The translations under genes were made by a program, and so were the position numbers. From positions 62,001-126,000 of the forward strand of contig NZ_JAHCDK010000007.1 of NCBI RefSeq assembly GCF_018413465.1: a DNA stretch of 64,000 nt, in the 5' to 3' direction. Every line of letters starts with the position of its first letter. Position 1 is the first letter of the stretch. The stretch comes from Flavobacterium sp. CYK-55. GTDB lineage: Bacteria > Bacteroidota > Bacteroidia > Flavobacteriales > Flavobacteriaceae. This document shows positions 8,483-15,803 of the stretch, in pieces. Under the pieces are notes generated by a model. That model did not search any database. It was not told the DNA's origin and saw only the letters and a program-made list of their open reading frames with translations.

Positions 8483-9142
8483 TTAAGCGTCTAAAATAAT
8501 TTTAGGTAAATGTTCATTGAACCAACGATAGCGCAAAACAATCATTATGTGTGAGCCGCCGGACACCGCAATACAACTCTTGATGTTCTCAATCGGAAAA
8601 ACCTCATCAGCATCGCCATGAATGTGAACTACGTTTTCATCTACTTGCGTTCTGTTCCAACACAGCATTTGCTCAATAGCCCATTCCAGATATTCTTTGT
8701 TGCGCATTGACAAATATTTCTCGTACAACTTAAAACGCATTTTAAGCGCTTGGTTAAAAGCAAAACGCTGCAATACTTCAATTTGTTGCAGTAAACGTGT
8801 CGGAACAAGACGATAAATTTTAGAAGAACGAACCAGCTTCATTCTCAAGGGAATTTCATCTTTGGTTTTAACACTTGAAATAATAATGAGCTTACGCAGA
8901 TTAATAAATTGTGCCATTTCCTGAACCAAAACACCGCCAAATGAAACGCCTATTAAAACCGGATTTTCGTGTTTTATTTCACTACACATTCGTTTTGCAT
9001 AGGCAGACAATGACTCTCCGTTTAGCGGTATTTTCCACGATAGCCAATGCACTTCAAACTGATCTTCGGGTAATCGGATTCGTTCAAAAATAACCGGACT
9101 GGCAGCCAAACCGGGCATCATGTACACAGGAATTTTGTTCAT
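8483..9142 (-). CDS. Alpha/beta hydrolase
   Basis: 219 residues from the ATG at 9142 (MNKIPVYMMPGLAAS). It has a nucleophile elbow GVSFGG, an acid candidate in HIHGDADEVFP, and a late His in GGSHIMI, so a Ser-Asp-His triad is complete. No signal peptide is visible, so it is probably cytoplasmic. The substrate is unknown; esterase or lipase-like activity is only a family-level guess. Start choice: the longest frame begins at a TTG (9172) that is the end of the promoter -7 box, and the ATG at 9157 would leave almost no leader, so 9142 is preferred. Probably cotranscribed with the downstream transglycosylase. Confidence 0.8.
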   Translation of the reverse strand: MNKIPVYMMPGLAASPVIFERIRLPEDQFEVHWLSWKIPLNGESLSAYAKRMCSEIKHENPVLIGVSFGGVLVQEMAQFINLRKLIIISSVKTKDEIPLRMKLVRSSKIYRLVPTRLLQQIEVLQRFAFNQALKMRFKLYEKYLSMRNKEYLEWAIEQMLCWNRTQVDENVVHIHGDADEVFPIENIKSCIAVSGGSHIMIVLRYRWFNEHLPKIILDA

Positions 9143-9169
9143 TTTGGTCGTTGTCATCTTCGTACAAAG

Positions 9170-9197
9170 CAAAGGTACACTTTAAAATCAAGGTCAA
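9170..9197 (-). promoter_or_regulatory. Promoter of the alpha/beta hydrolase gene
   Basis: Minus strand: TTG (9195-9197), 17 nt, TACCTTTG (9170-9177). The last three bases of the -7 box would be read as a TTG start in the longest open frame. Confidence 0.85.
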
Positions 9198-9267
9198 AAA
9201 AAATATATAACTACATCATTCTGTAACATTTGCCGTTCAAAATCAACCAAGATGAGCACATTATGCT

Positions 9268-9275
9268 TAAATTTG
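9268..9275 (+). promoter_or_regulatory. Possible -7 box for the 9327 gene
   Basis: TAAATTTG matches TANNTTTG, but no TTG lies 17-23 nt upstream, so this is half a match. Confidence 0.4.
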
Positions 9276-9326
9276 TAGCCCAAATCAGTGAATTAAATTG
9301 ATTTTTGAATTATAAAATTGCAGACT

Positions 9327-9629
9327 ATGGAAGCGATGATGACCTTAGAGATTAAAGACAATACTTTTGCTCGTCAATTTGAAATTACAATCCCAGAAGG
9401 ATTGATTACCGTTGAATACTCGTTTCAAGAAAAGAAAATATTCTTAACCCGCATTAATAAACCAGAAGGTTTTGACGACGAGCTTTTAATTGACGAATTA
9501 CTCAAAAACATCATGACCATTGCTTATGAGCGTAAGCTTCGCGTAGTTCCGATTCTACCTAGAATTGCTTCGTTTTTCAGAAAAAACAGCATGTATAAAG
9601 AATTGCTTCCTCCGGGTATAAAAATCTAA
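9327..9629 (+). CDS. Small GNAT-like (COG2388-type) acetyltransferase protein
   Basis: 100 residues from the ATG at 9327 (MEAMMTLEIKD); an upstream in-frame TTG at 9318 is less likely. The protein resembles the compact YjdJ/COG2388 GNAT group: an N-terminal beta meander (FEITIPEGLITVEYSFQ), a DELLIDELLKNIMTIAYERKL helix where the acetyl-CoA site would lie, then the typical ending VVPILPRIASFFRKNSMYKELL. It should be a cytoplasmic N-acetyltransferase by homology, with no known acceptor. The next gene starts 2 nt after its stop, suggesting cotranscription. Confidence 0.7.
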   Translation: MEAMMTLEIKDNTFARQFEITIPEGLITVEYSFQEKKIFLTRINKPEGFDDELLIDELLKNIMTIAYERKLRVVPILPRIASFFRKNSMYKELLPPGIKI

Positions 9630-9631
9630 TA

Positions 9632-10264
9632 ATGAAAAAATTACTCTTTTTTTTCATTCTGACAAGCTTTGTAAACAGTTGGGCACAATCACCCACGCCT
9701 CCACCATTGGGTTGTAGAGTGTTTACTACACTTGACACAGACAACGATGGATTTGCTACTTTTGACATCAACCAATATTTGACACAATTTAGAGCTGAAG
9801 CATTGACTTTAAACTACGATTTGTCAGGATATTCTTTTGAACTTTATCCGTCTCAGGCTGATTACAATGCAGGAACCAATGTAATTGTTTCGCCTTATAA
9901 CAACATTGTTGCCTTTGAGCAATTTTGTTATATGAAGTTCATTTATTCAGGAACCGGCCCATTTTATGATGCTGCCGAATTGGCCATGGCTTTTGAATGC
10001 CATAAACTTGAAACGTCTGCCAATTTATCTTTGGATATGGCGATTAAAAAACCACTGAAATTTTATCCGAATCCAACCGTTGGAAGTCTGAACTTTGATG
10101 AGCCAATTAAAAATATGGCTTTGTTTACAACAGACGCAAGACAAATACAAATAAAAATTCAAAATCAATCGATTGATTTTTCAAACCTTTCCAGCGGCAT
10201 TTATCTCATACAAGGTCAAGACAGTTCGGGCGAGGTTTTCATACAAAAAATCATCAAACAATAA
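9632..10264 (+). CDS. Small T9SS-sorted secreted protein
   Basis: 210 residues with a clear signal peptide (MKKLLFFFILTSFVNSWAQ, cleavage near residue 19). A middle region has a calcium-loop-like DTDNDGFATFDIN, and the C-terminal T9SS type A sorting domain reads KFYPNPTVGSLNF, then LSSGIYLIQG and final KIIKQ. The middle resembles the short exported modules common in flavobacterial genomes; no enzyme motif is visible. It should be exported through the Sec and T9SS pathways. A terminator follows at 10272. Confidence 0.85.
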   Translation: MKKLLFFFILTSFVNSWAQSPTPPPLGCRVFTTLDTDNDGFATFDINQYLTQFRAEALTLNYDLSGYSFELYPSQADYNAGTNVIVSPYNNIVAFEQFCYMKFIYSGTGPFYDAAELAMAFECHKLETSANLSLDMAIKKPLKFYPNPTVGSLNFDEPIKNMALFTTDARQIQIKIQNQSIDFSNLSSGIYLIQGQDSSGEVFIQKIIKQ

Positions 10265-10271
10265 TTTACAC

Positions 10272-10297
10272 AAGGCTTCAGATTGAGGCCTTTTTTT
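10272..10297 (+). terminator. Intrinsic terminator
   Basis: AAGGC and GCCTT arms around a loop, followed by T7. It ends the GNAT-like and T9SS gene pair. Confidence 0.75.
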
Positions 10298-10333
10298 ATT
10301 TCTTACAGCAAAAGAAAAACTTATCTTTAGCAC

Positions 10334-10675
10334 ATGATATCACAAGAGCTACGCGAAGAAATCCTTTTGTTTTTTGAAAATATTTCAAAGTATTACGGTT
10401 GTAAAACCGAAATTGTCGAAGGCTTGCATTTAAAACATCAAGCCGAAGATGCGCAAAAAAGCACTTGGAATTTATCAGAATTTACGCTCGCTCGCTCAGC
10501 CTATCGCAACACAGGCGAGCACTTTATGCTTGAAGGCGAAAAAATGTATTACGAAATTTCAGCGGCCAAACTCGTTGATTTCAAACAAACCAAACGCCAC
10601 AGCTACGAACTGGTAGAACAATATTCAGAAGAAGTTTTTAGAATGACCAAACTCAGATTTCATTCAAAATATTAA
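10334..10675 (+). CDS. Hypothetical protein, unrecognised
   Basis: 113 residues, mostly polar and helical (RSAYRNTGEHFMLEGEKMYYEISAAKL), with no signal peptide, membrane segment or cysteine pattern. I do not recognise a family. A weak -7-like TATCTTTA at 10322-10329 lies only 4 nt ahead of the ATG, so any transcript starting there would have almost no leader. The 3' end overlaps the convergent mtaB by four bases through a shared TTAA, with no terminator between them. Codon use looks like its neighbours, which supports it being a real gene. Confidence 0.65.
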   Translation: MISQELREEILLFFENISKYYGCKTEIVEGLHLKHQAEDAQKSTWNLSEFTLARSAYRNTGEHFMLEGEKMYYEISAAKLVDFKQTKRHSYELVEQYSEEVFRMTKLRFHSKY

Positions 10676-12000
10676 GCCGGAACACCCACAAATTCAAAAC
10701 GCACACAACCATCGTCATCAATGCGTGTCAAGGTAACTTCGTGTAAAGTATTCACCAATTCCGGATTCCAAGGCGCTTTTACTTTGACGTAATTTTCGGT
10801 AAAACCGTGAATATAACCTTGCTTGTTTTCGCCTTCAAAAAGAACGGTTCTGTTCGAGCCCAATTGGCTTTCGTAAAAAGCACGGCGTTTTTTGACTGAT
10901 AAACCTCGCAACATTTTGCTGCGTTTGGCCCTTACGTTGGCCGCAACCACACCGGGCATTTCGGCCGCTTCGGTATTGTCGCGCTCTGAATAAGTAAACA
11001 CGTGCAAATACGAAATATCCAATTCGTTCAAAAAGTGATAGGTTTCCAGAAAATGCGCATCGGTTTCACCCGGAAAACCCACAATAACATCCACGCCAAT
11101 ACAAGCGTGCGGCATCACTTCTCGGATTTTGGCCACGCGCTCGGCATACAATTCGCGCATATAGCGGCGCTTCATAAGTTTCAGAATATCATTGCTGCCC
11201 GATTGCAACGGAATGTGAAAATGCGGCACAAAAGTTCTGCTGCCCGATACAAATTCAATGGTTTCATTCTTGAGCAAATTGGGCTCAATCGATGAAATGC
11301 GCAAACGCTCAATGCCTTCCACCAAATCTAGTTTCTGCACCAATTCTAAAAAAGTGTGTTCGTGTTTTTTATTACCAAACTCACCTTTTCCGTAATCGCC
11401 GATATTCACACCGGTAAGCACAATTTCTTTGATGTCTTGCTGGGCAATTTCATACGCGTTTTTGAGCACGTTTTCAAGCGTGTCGCTGCGCGAAATACCA
11501 CGAGCCAGCGGAATCGTACAATAAGTACATTTATAATCACAACCGTCTTGCACTTTTAAAAACGCACGCGTTCTGTCGCCGATGGAATAAGAACCAACGT
11601 AAAAATCTGCTTCTTGAATTTCGCATGAATGCACCTCTCCATAATTATTTTTAGATAAATCATTGAGGTAATCGGTGATTTTAAACTTTTCGGTAGCGCC
11701 CAAAACCAAATCAACGCCATCTACCGCAGCGAGTTCTTCGGGTTTGAGTTGCGCATAACAACCCACGGCCGCCACAAAAGCATCCGGATTGAGCTTCATC
11801 GCTTTGCGCACCACTTGTTTGAATTGCTTGTCGGCATTATCGGTCACCGAACAGGTATTGATCACGTATATATCGGCTACTTCTTCAAAATCAACACGCT
11901 CAAAACCTTCGTCTTGAAAGTTTCGGGCAATGGTGGATGTCTCAGAAAAATTGAGTTTGCAACCCAGCGTATAAAAAGCAACTTTATTCTTGTTTTTCAT
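10672..12000 (-). CDS. mtaB: tRNA ms2t6A37 methylthiotransferase MtaB
   Basis: 442 residues from the ATG at 12000; the frame extends 26 codons further, but MKNKNKVAFYTLGCKLN is the family-typical start. The N-terminal UPF0004 domain carries Cys14, Cys50 and Cys81 (LGCKLN, NTCSVT, VGCYAQ) for one 4Fe-4S cluster. The radical-SAM domain has C154-x3-C158-x2-C161 (DGCDYKCTYC). The IPLQSGS and VGFPGET motifs follow, then a C-terminal TRAM-like domain. The enzyme adds a methylthio group to N6-threonylcarbamoyladenosine-37 of tRNAs reading ANN codons. LGCKLN rather than LGCxxN-S favours MtaB over MiaB or RimO. The 144-nt leader follows a -7 box at 12149. Confidence 0.93.
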   Translation of the reverse strand: MKNKNKVAFYTLGCKLNFSETSTIARNFQDEGFERVDFEEVADIYVINTCSVTDNADKQFKQVVRKAMKLNPDAFVAAVGCYAQLKPEELAAVDGVDLVLGATEKFKITDYLNDLSKNNYGEVHSCEIQEADFYVGSYSIGDRTRAFLKVQDGCDYKCTYCTIPLARGISRSDTLENVLKNAYEIAQQDIKEIVLTGVNIGDYGKGEFGNKKHEHTFLELVQKLDLVEGIERLRISSIEPNLLKNETIEFVSGSRTFVPHFHIPLQSGSNDILKLMKRRYMRELYAERVAKIREVMPHACIGVDVIVGFPGETDAHFLETYHFLNELDISYLHVFTYSERDNTEAAEMPGVVAANVRAKRSKMLRGLSVKKRRAFYESQLGSNRTVLFEGENKQGYIHGFTENYVKVKAPWNPELVNTLHEVTLTRIDDDGCVRFEFVGVPA

Positions 12001-12079
12001 GGTTTTATTTTGGGCGTTTCCCTTGGGCTTCGGCACATGTCTGCACTTGCGAAAGAATTGGTAAAAGCCTTCAGCCACG

Positions 12080-12148
12080 CGGGCCGCACTTTTCGCTTTT
12101 AGTCCTCGCTGTGCTGCGGGCTAACCGCTTTAATCGCTAACGCGGGCG
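12080..12148. repeat. GC-rich low-copy block, probable intergenic repeat
   Basis: A GC-rich stretch (GCCACGCGGGCC, CGCTTTTAGTCCTCGC, CGGGCTAACCGCTTTAATCGC) unlike the AT-rich surroundings. From memory it resembles intergenic repeats seen in Flavobacterium genomes. A genome search is needed to confirm this. Confidence 0.35.
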
Positions 12149-12156
12149 CAAAGGTA
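12149..12156 (-). promoter_or_regulatory. -7 box for mtaB
   Basis: Minus-strand TACCTTTG matches TANNTTTG. No well-spaced TTG is present upstream. Confidence 0.5.
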
Positions 12157-12243
12157 CACACAAAATTCGGTTTGAAAAAGCGGGCTTTGCTTTTTTTGAA
12201 CACTCACAATCAGCGCGTTAAATGCCGGTTCAGTGCCCGCATA

Positions 12244-12323
12244 GCAGCCCCGATCACAGCGGTTATCCTTTGGGGCTGGCGTTCAGCCTCAAAGATAAAA
12301 GCGCAGAGCGGGAAAAGCTGCCC
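12244..12323. repeat. Dispersed structured intergenic repeat, copy B
   Basis: Core GCCCCGATCACAGCGG (12247-) and AGAGCGGGAAAAGCTGCC (-12322). The outer arms GCAGC (12244-12248) and GCTGC (12317-12321) pair. A strong inner hairpin joins 12265-12278 to 12284-12296 (ATC..TTTGGGGCTG with CAGCCTCAAAGAT, one wobble and one bulge). It lies in the 379-nt gap between mtaB and the GlmU-like gene. Confidence 0.65.
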
Positions 12324-12325
12324 AA

Positions 12326-12356
12326 CAAAAAAAGCCACCCAAAAAAAAGGTGGCTT
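12326..12356 (-). terminator. Terminator of the GlmU-like gene
   Basis: Perfect stem AAGCCACC (12332-12339) with GGTGGCTT (12349-12356). The A run at 12326-12333 gives the minus-strand U tract. Confidence 0.85.
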
Positions 12357-12379
12357 CTAAATTCAATATTTGTTATGTG

Positions 12380-13555
12380 TTATTCTTTGCGGTATTTTTT
12401 GGTTGCTTCAAAAACGTGTTCCAAAATTTTGGCGTCTTGCTCGGTAAAATCAACATGACGGCGCGACATAACAATTTTGGCGGTCTGAAAAGCTTTTGAG
12501 GTAAGATAAGTTGTAAAACCCGAGGCTCCGCCCCAACTGAAACTCGGCACAAAATTGCGCGGAAATCCGCTGCCAAAAATGTTGGCGCTCACACCCACCA
12601 CGGTTCCGGTATTGAACATGGTGTTGATGCCGCATTTGCTGTGATCGCCCATCATGAGCCCGCAGAATTGTAAGCCCGTTTTGGCAAAACCTTCGGTTTC
12701 GTAGCTCCAGAGTTTGACTTCTTCGTAGTTGTTTTTGAGGTTGGAATTGTTGCTATCGGCGCCAATATTGCACCACTCGCCCAAGACTGAATTGCCCAAA
12801 AATCCGTCGTGGCCTTTGTTTGAATAACCAAACAACACCGAGTTGTTGACCTCGCCGCCAATGCGACATTCAGGCCCAACGGTGGTGGCTCCGTACACTT
12901 TGGTCGCCAGTTTTACTTGCGCTCCTTCGCACAGCGCAAACGGTCCGCGAATGACTGAACCTTCCATGATTTCGGTGTTTTTACCAATATAAATTGGGCC
13001 GGTTGATGCATTGAGCGTGACAAATTCTAGCTTGGCCCCTTCTTCAATAAAGATGTTTTCAGGCGAAAGCACATTAACGCTTTTGGGAATCGGTTGTGAG
13101 TGACGACCTTCGGTAAGCAGTTCAAAATCTTCGCGCAAAGCCGCATCGTTTTTAGCAAAAATATCCCAAGTGTGCGCTACAAAAAGGCAGTCGTTGGCAT
13201 AGTCAATAATTTCATATTGATCAAAATTCACTTCTTCTTGGGTGTCTTGCGTGTAAAAAGCAATCACTTCTTCGCCTTTAAAAATGGCTTGATTGGGTTC
13301 AAGATTGCGCACCATTTCAACCAAAATATCATTGGGTAAAAACGAGGCGTTGATCATGATGTTTTGCTCCATTTCTACCATCGGGAATTTCTCAGAAAGA
13401 TATTCTTCGGTGAGCGTCGTGGTGGTGGTTCCGAGGTGTCGCTCCCATTTTTCGCGGATGGTCAAAATTCCGATTCTGATGTCGGCTACCGGTCGGGTAA
13501 ACGTAAAAGGTAAAAGCGCGTTGCGTACGGTGCCGTCAAAAAGTATATAATTCAT
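12380..13555 (-). CDS. GlmU-like sugar-nucleotidyltransferase-related protein
   Basis: 391 residues. The N-terminal region (MNYILFDGTVRNALLPFTFTRP, VADIRIGILTIREKWE) and the C-terminal left-handed beta-helix (IYIGKNTEIMEGSVIRGP, VYGATTVGPECRIGG, MMGDHSKCGINTMFNTGTVVG) match the Bacteroidetes 'GlmU family' proteins. The usual LxxGxGTRMxS pyrophosphorylase P-loop of true GlmU is absent: the start reads FDGTVRNALLPF instead. It may therefore be an acyltransferase-type hexapeptide protein with a degenerate or different nucleotidyl domain. Cytoplasmic; sugar activation is likely but unproven. It has a candidate promoter at 13611-13640 and its own terminator. Confidence 0.75.
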   Translation of the reverse strand: MNYILFDGTVRNALLPFTFTRPVADIRIGILTIREKWERHLGTTTTTLTEEYLSEKFPMVEMEQNIMINASFLPNDILVEMVRNLEPNQAIFKGEEVIAFYTQDTQEEVNFDQYEIIDYANDCLFVAHTWDIFAKNDAALREDFELLTEGRHSQPIPKSVNVLSPENIFIEEGAKLEFVTLNASTGPIYIGKNTEIMEGSVIRGPFALCEGAQVKLATKVYGATTVGPECRIGGEVNNSVLFGYSNKGHDGFLGNSVLGEWCNIGADSNNSNLKNNYEEVKLWSYETEGFAKTGLQFCGLMMGDHSKCGINTMFNTGTVVGVSANIFGSGFPRNFVPSFSWGGASGFTTYLTSKAFQTAKIVMSRRHVDFTEQDAKILEHVFEATKKYRKE

Positions 13556-13610
13556 GTGATTCGGTTATGCGTTAATGGTTGGTCTGTTGTTCTCGATAAA
13601 TCAACCGACC

Positions 13611-13640
13611 CAAAGTTTGAAAAAAAATTCCGTTTGGCAA
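13611..13640 (-). promoter_or_regulatory. Candidate promoter of the GlmU-like gene
   Basis: Minus strand: TTG (13638-13640), 19 nt, AAACTTTG (13611-13618), one mismatch to TANNTTTG. Confidence 0.5.
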
Positions 13641-13652
13641 AGTTCGGTTCAA

Positions 13653-13686
13653 TAAAAAAGCCCTTCCGATACGGAAAGGCTTTTTT
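13653..13686 (-). terminator. Terminator of rpmE2
   Basis: Strong stem AAAAAAGCC-TTCCG with CGGAA-GGCTTTTTT and loop ATA. T-rich on both strands; it insulates rpmE2 from the GlmU-like gene. Confidence 0.9.
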
Positions 13687-13708
13687 ATAATTTTGAACAC
13701 TGTAAAGA

Positions 13709-13960
13709 TTATTTGCCGTGTTTGGCATATTTTGTTTTGAACTTGTCAATACGACCAGCCGTATCAATAAGTTTAGATTTACCTGTATAAAAAGGGTGTG
13801 AAGTTCTAGAGATCTCCATTTTCACCACTGGGTATTCAACACCTTCGTGCATGATGGTTTCTTTAGTTTCAGCAGTTGATTTGGTGATGAACACATCGTC
13901 ATTTGACATGTCTTTGAAAGCTACTAATCTGTAATTTTCTGGGTGAATTCCTTTTTTCAT
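13709..13960 (-). CDS. rpmE2: 50S ribosomal protein L31 type B
   Basis: 83 residues, [21 protein letters not shown], then [30 protein letters not shown]. This is the long type B L31: it has the SHPFYTGK core but none of the CxxC/C-x-x-C zinc ligands of the type A form. It is a large-subunit protein at the subunit bridge. Type B copies can work without zinc and in many bacteria replace the zinc form under starvation. It has its own promoter and about 100 nt of leader, long enough to hold a regulatory structure. Confidence 0.95.
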   Translation of the reverse strand: MKKGIHPENYRLVAFKDMSNDDVFITKSTAETKETIMHEGVEYPVVKMEISRTSHPFYTGKSKLIDTAGRIDKFKTKYAKHGK

Positions 13961-14065
13961 GATAAATCTTTCTATTTAATGTGGCAGCCGATTCTGATGC
14001 TTTTGCTTTAAAAGGTATGAACCAGCAGCGACTTTTGTTATTCTATTGGTTTAATTTTGAGTGCG

Positions 14066-14094
14066 CAAAAATACAACTATTTTTTAATTGACAA
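14066..14094 (-). promoter_or_regulatory. Promoter of rpmE2
   Basis: Minus strand: TTG (14092-14094), 18 nt, TATTTTTG (14066-14073). Confidence 0.85.
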
Positions 14095-14161
14095 ACGATT
14101 ATCAGATATTTTTTACCATAGCTTACATAATGTTTTTTCTGCGCTGTAACAGCAGATTTGC

Positions 14162-14169
14162 TATATTTG
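14162..14169 (+). promoter_or_regulatory. -7 box for the DUF4199 operon
   Basis: TATATTTG, 25 nt ahead of the ATG at 14195. No TTG at the standard distance. Confidence 0.6.
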
Positions 14170-14194
14170 TCGATTGAATTTAAAAACCTTTTTT

Positions 14195-14740
14195 ATGTCA
14201 GATTCAACTACTGCCAACAATGTGATTTCAGCCAATCAGCTCGGAATTCTTTTCGGAGTAATTATGGTACTCGAGTTTGTGATTTCTTATGTGATGAACA
14301 TCGATCCAATATCCAACCCAACGGCCGGAACACTCATGAATGTTGGGAATTATTTGATTTTTCCGGTTTTGTTTATTTTCTTGGCTTGCAACAACTTCAA
14401 AAAAAGTCATTCGGGCTACATCAGTTTTAGTCAATGCCTTAAAACGGGCGTGATGGTTTGCTTGATTGCCGCGCTTATTTTTGGTGTTTTCAACGGAATT
14501 TTTATGACGATCTTTCCGGAGTTTGCCGAAGAAATCCTCAGAAAAACCCGTGCGGTTATGTTAGAGAAAAGCCCTCAGATGACACAAGAGCAAGTTGACA
14601 TGGCGATTGGCATGACCAAAAAATTTATGAATCCGCTCTTTAGCACACCGATTACCGTTTTGATGTATTGTTTTATCGGATTGATTTATTCACTCATTAT
14701 TGGCGCCATTGTCAAAAAAGACCCGCCTCATAGCTTGTAA
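14195..14740 (+). CDS. DUF4199 family membrane protein
   Basis: 181 residues from the ATG at 14195 (MSDSTTANN); the upstream TTG at 14174 lies at the predicted transcript start. Four hydrophobic segments are visible: GILFGVIMVLEFVISYVM, GNYLIFPVLFIFLAC, VCLIAALIFGVFNGIFM and VLMYCFIGLIYSLIIGAIV. Between the last two is the amphipathic stretch RAVMLEKSPQMTQEQVDMAIG. This layout matches DUF4199, a Bacteroidetes inner-membrane family of unknown role that commonly precedes a family 2 glycosyltransferase, as here (6 nt gap). A part in sugar-lipid processing is inferred from context only. Confidence 0.85.
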   Translation: MSDSTTANNVISANQLGILFGVIMVLEFVISYVMNIDPISNPTAGTLMNVGNYLIFPVLFIFLACNNFKKSHSGYISFSQCLKTGVMVCLIAALIFGVFNGIFMTIFPEFAEEILRKTRAVMLEKSPQMTQEQVDMAIGMTKKFMNPLFSTPITVLMYCFIGLIYSLIIGAIVKKDPPHSL

Positions 14741-14746
14741 TTGCCG

Positions 14747-15703
14747 ATGTATTTATCGATAGTCATTCCACTGCTCAACGAAGAAGAATCATTGCGTGAA
14801 TTGCACCAATGGATTACTTCGGTGATGCAAAAAAATAATTACGCATACGAAATCTTGTTTATCGATGACGGAAGCACAGATGATTCTTGGAAAATCATAG
14901 AATCGCTTTCGGCTGAAAACCCACAAGTAAAAGGAATTCGATTTATGAGGAATTTTGGAAAATCTCAGGCGCTTCATGCCGGATTTGCCCAAGCCAAAGG
15001 CGATGTTGTGATTACCATGGATGCCGATTTGCAAGACAACCCTGAAGAAATTCCCGAACTGATAGACATGATTCAAAACCAAGGCTATGATTTGGTTTCG
15101 GGCTGGAAGAAAAAACGATACGATTCTGTGGTGACTAAAAACTTGCCTTCAAAATTGTTCAACTGGGCCGCCAGACAAACTTCGGGTGTTCAGCTCAACG
15201 ATTTTAATTGCGGACTCAAAGCCTACAACCAAGAAGTGGTTAAAAACATCGAAGTTTCGGGCGAGATGCACCGTTATATTCCGGTATTGGCCAAAAATGC
15301 AGGCTTCAATAAAATTGGCGAAAAAGTAGTGCAACACCAAGCCCGTAAATACGGCGAAACCAAATTTGGCATGAACCGTTTTATCAATGGCTTTTTAGAT
15401 TTAATCACGATTTGGTTTTTATCTAAATTCGGCAAAAGACCGATGCACTTATTTGGAGCTCTAGGCGTGGTGATGTTCTTGATTGGGTTTTTATCTACCG
15501 GATTTATCATCACTTTTAAACTCGTCAAACTCTACGCCGGATTCTCGACCATTTTGGTAACCGATAATCCGCTGTTTTATATTGCGCTGACTACGATGAT
15601 TATAGGAACTCAGCTTTTTTTGGCGGGTTTTCTCGGAGAAATCATCTTGCGCACCAAAAACAACGAAGAACGTTATAAAATTTCTAAACAAATTAATCTG
15701 TAA
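14747..15703 (+). CDS. Family 2 glycosyltransferase with two C-terminal membrane helices (GtrB/DPM1-like)
   Basis: 318 residues from the ATG at 14747 (MYLSIVIPLLNEEESL). The GT-A domain shows D40-D41 in FIDDGSTDD and the DxD metal site D92-A-D94 in MDADLQDNPEE. GLKAYNQEV, then HRYIPVL and KYGETKFG complete the DPM1/ArnC/GtrB pattern. Two membrane helices near residues 230-255 and 270-295 anchor it. Family knowledge: such enzymes move a sugar from a nucleotide donor to polyprenyl phosphate on the cytoplasmic face. The phosphohexomutase and ABC exporter downstream fit a glycoconjugate pathway. Confidence 0.9.
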   Translation: MYLSIVIPLLNEEESLRELHQWITSVMQKNNYAYEILFIDDGSTDDSWKIIESLSAENPQVKGIRFMRNFGKSQALHAGFAQAKGDVVITMDADLQDNPEEIPELIDMIQNQGYDLVSGWKKKRYDSVVTKNLPSKLFNWAARQTSGVQLNDFNCGLKAYNQEVVKNIEVSGEMHRYIPVLAKNAGFNKIGEKVVQHQARKYGETKFGMNRFINGFLDLITIWFLSKFGKRPMHLFGALGVVMFLIGFLSTGFIITFKLVKLYAGFSTILVTDNPLFYIALTTMIIGTQLFLAGFLGEIILRTKNNEERYKISKQINL

Positions 15704-15705
15704 CA

Positions 15706-15787
15706 GAGCTGCCCTAGCCCCGGTTGCAGCGGCATCCTCACGCGATAGCGGGAGATACAGCGAAAAACGGGTATCAGCTCCTGAAAA
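15706..15787. repeat. Dispersed structured intergenic repeat, copy C
   Basis: Core GCCCTAGCCCCGGTTGCAGC (15711-) to ATCAGCTCCTG (-15783). The outer arms GAGCTG (15706-15711) and CAGCTC (15775-15780) pair, and an imperfect inner hairpin spans 15734-15756 (ATC..GAT ends). It fills the gap between the glycosyltransferase and phosphohexomutase genes. Confidence 0.7.
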
Positions 15788-15803
15788 ATAAAAAGTTTTA
15801 AAT

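Noticed and set aside
12172..12458. Two short plus-strand frames in the mtaB upstream gap
   Set aside because: They run across repeat copy B, the terminator and the 3' end of the GlmU-like gene; no protein-like composition.
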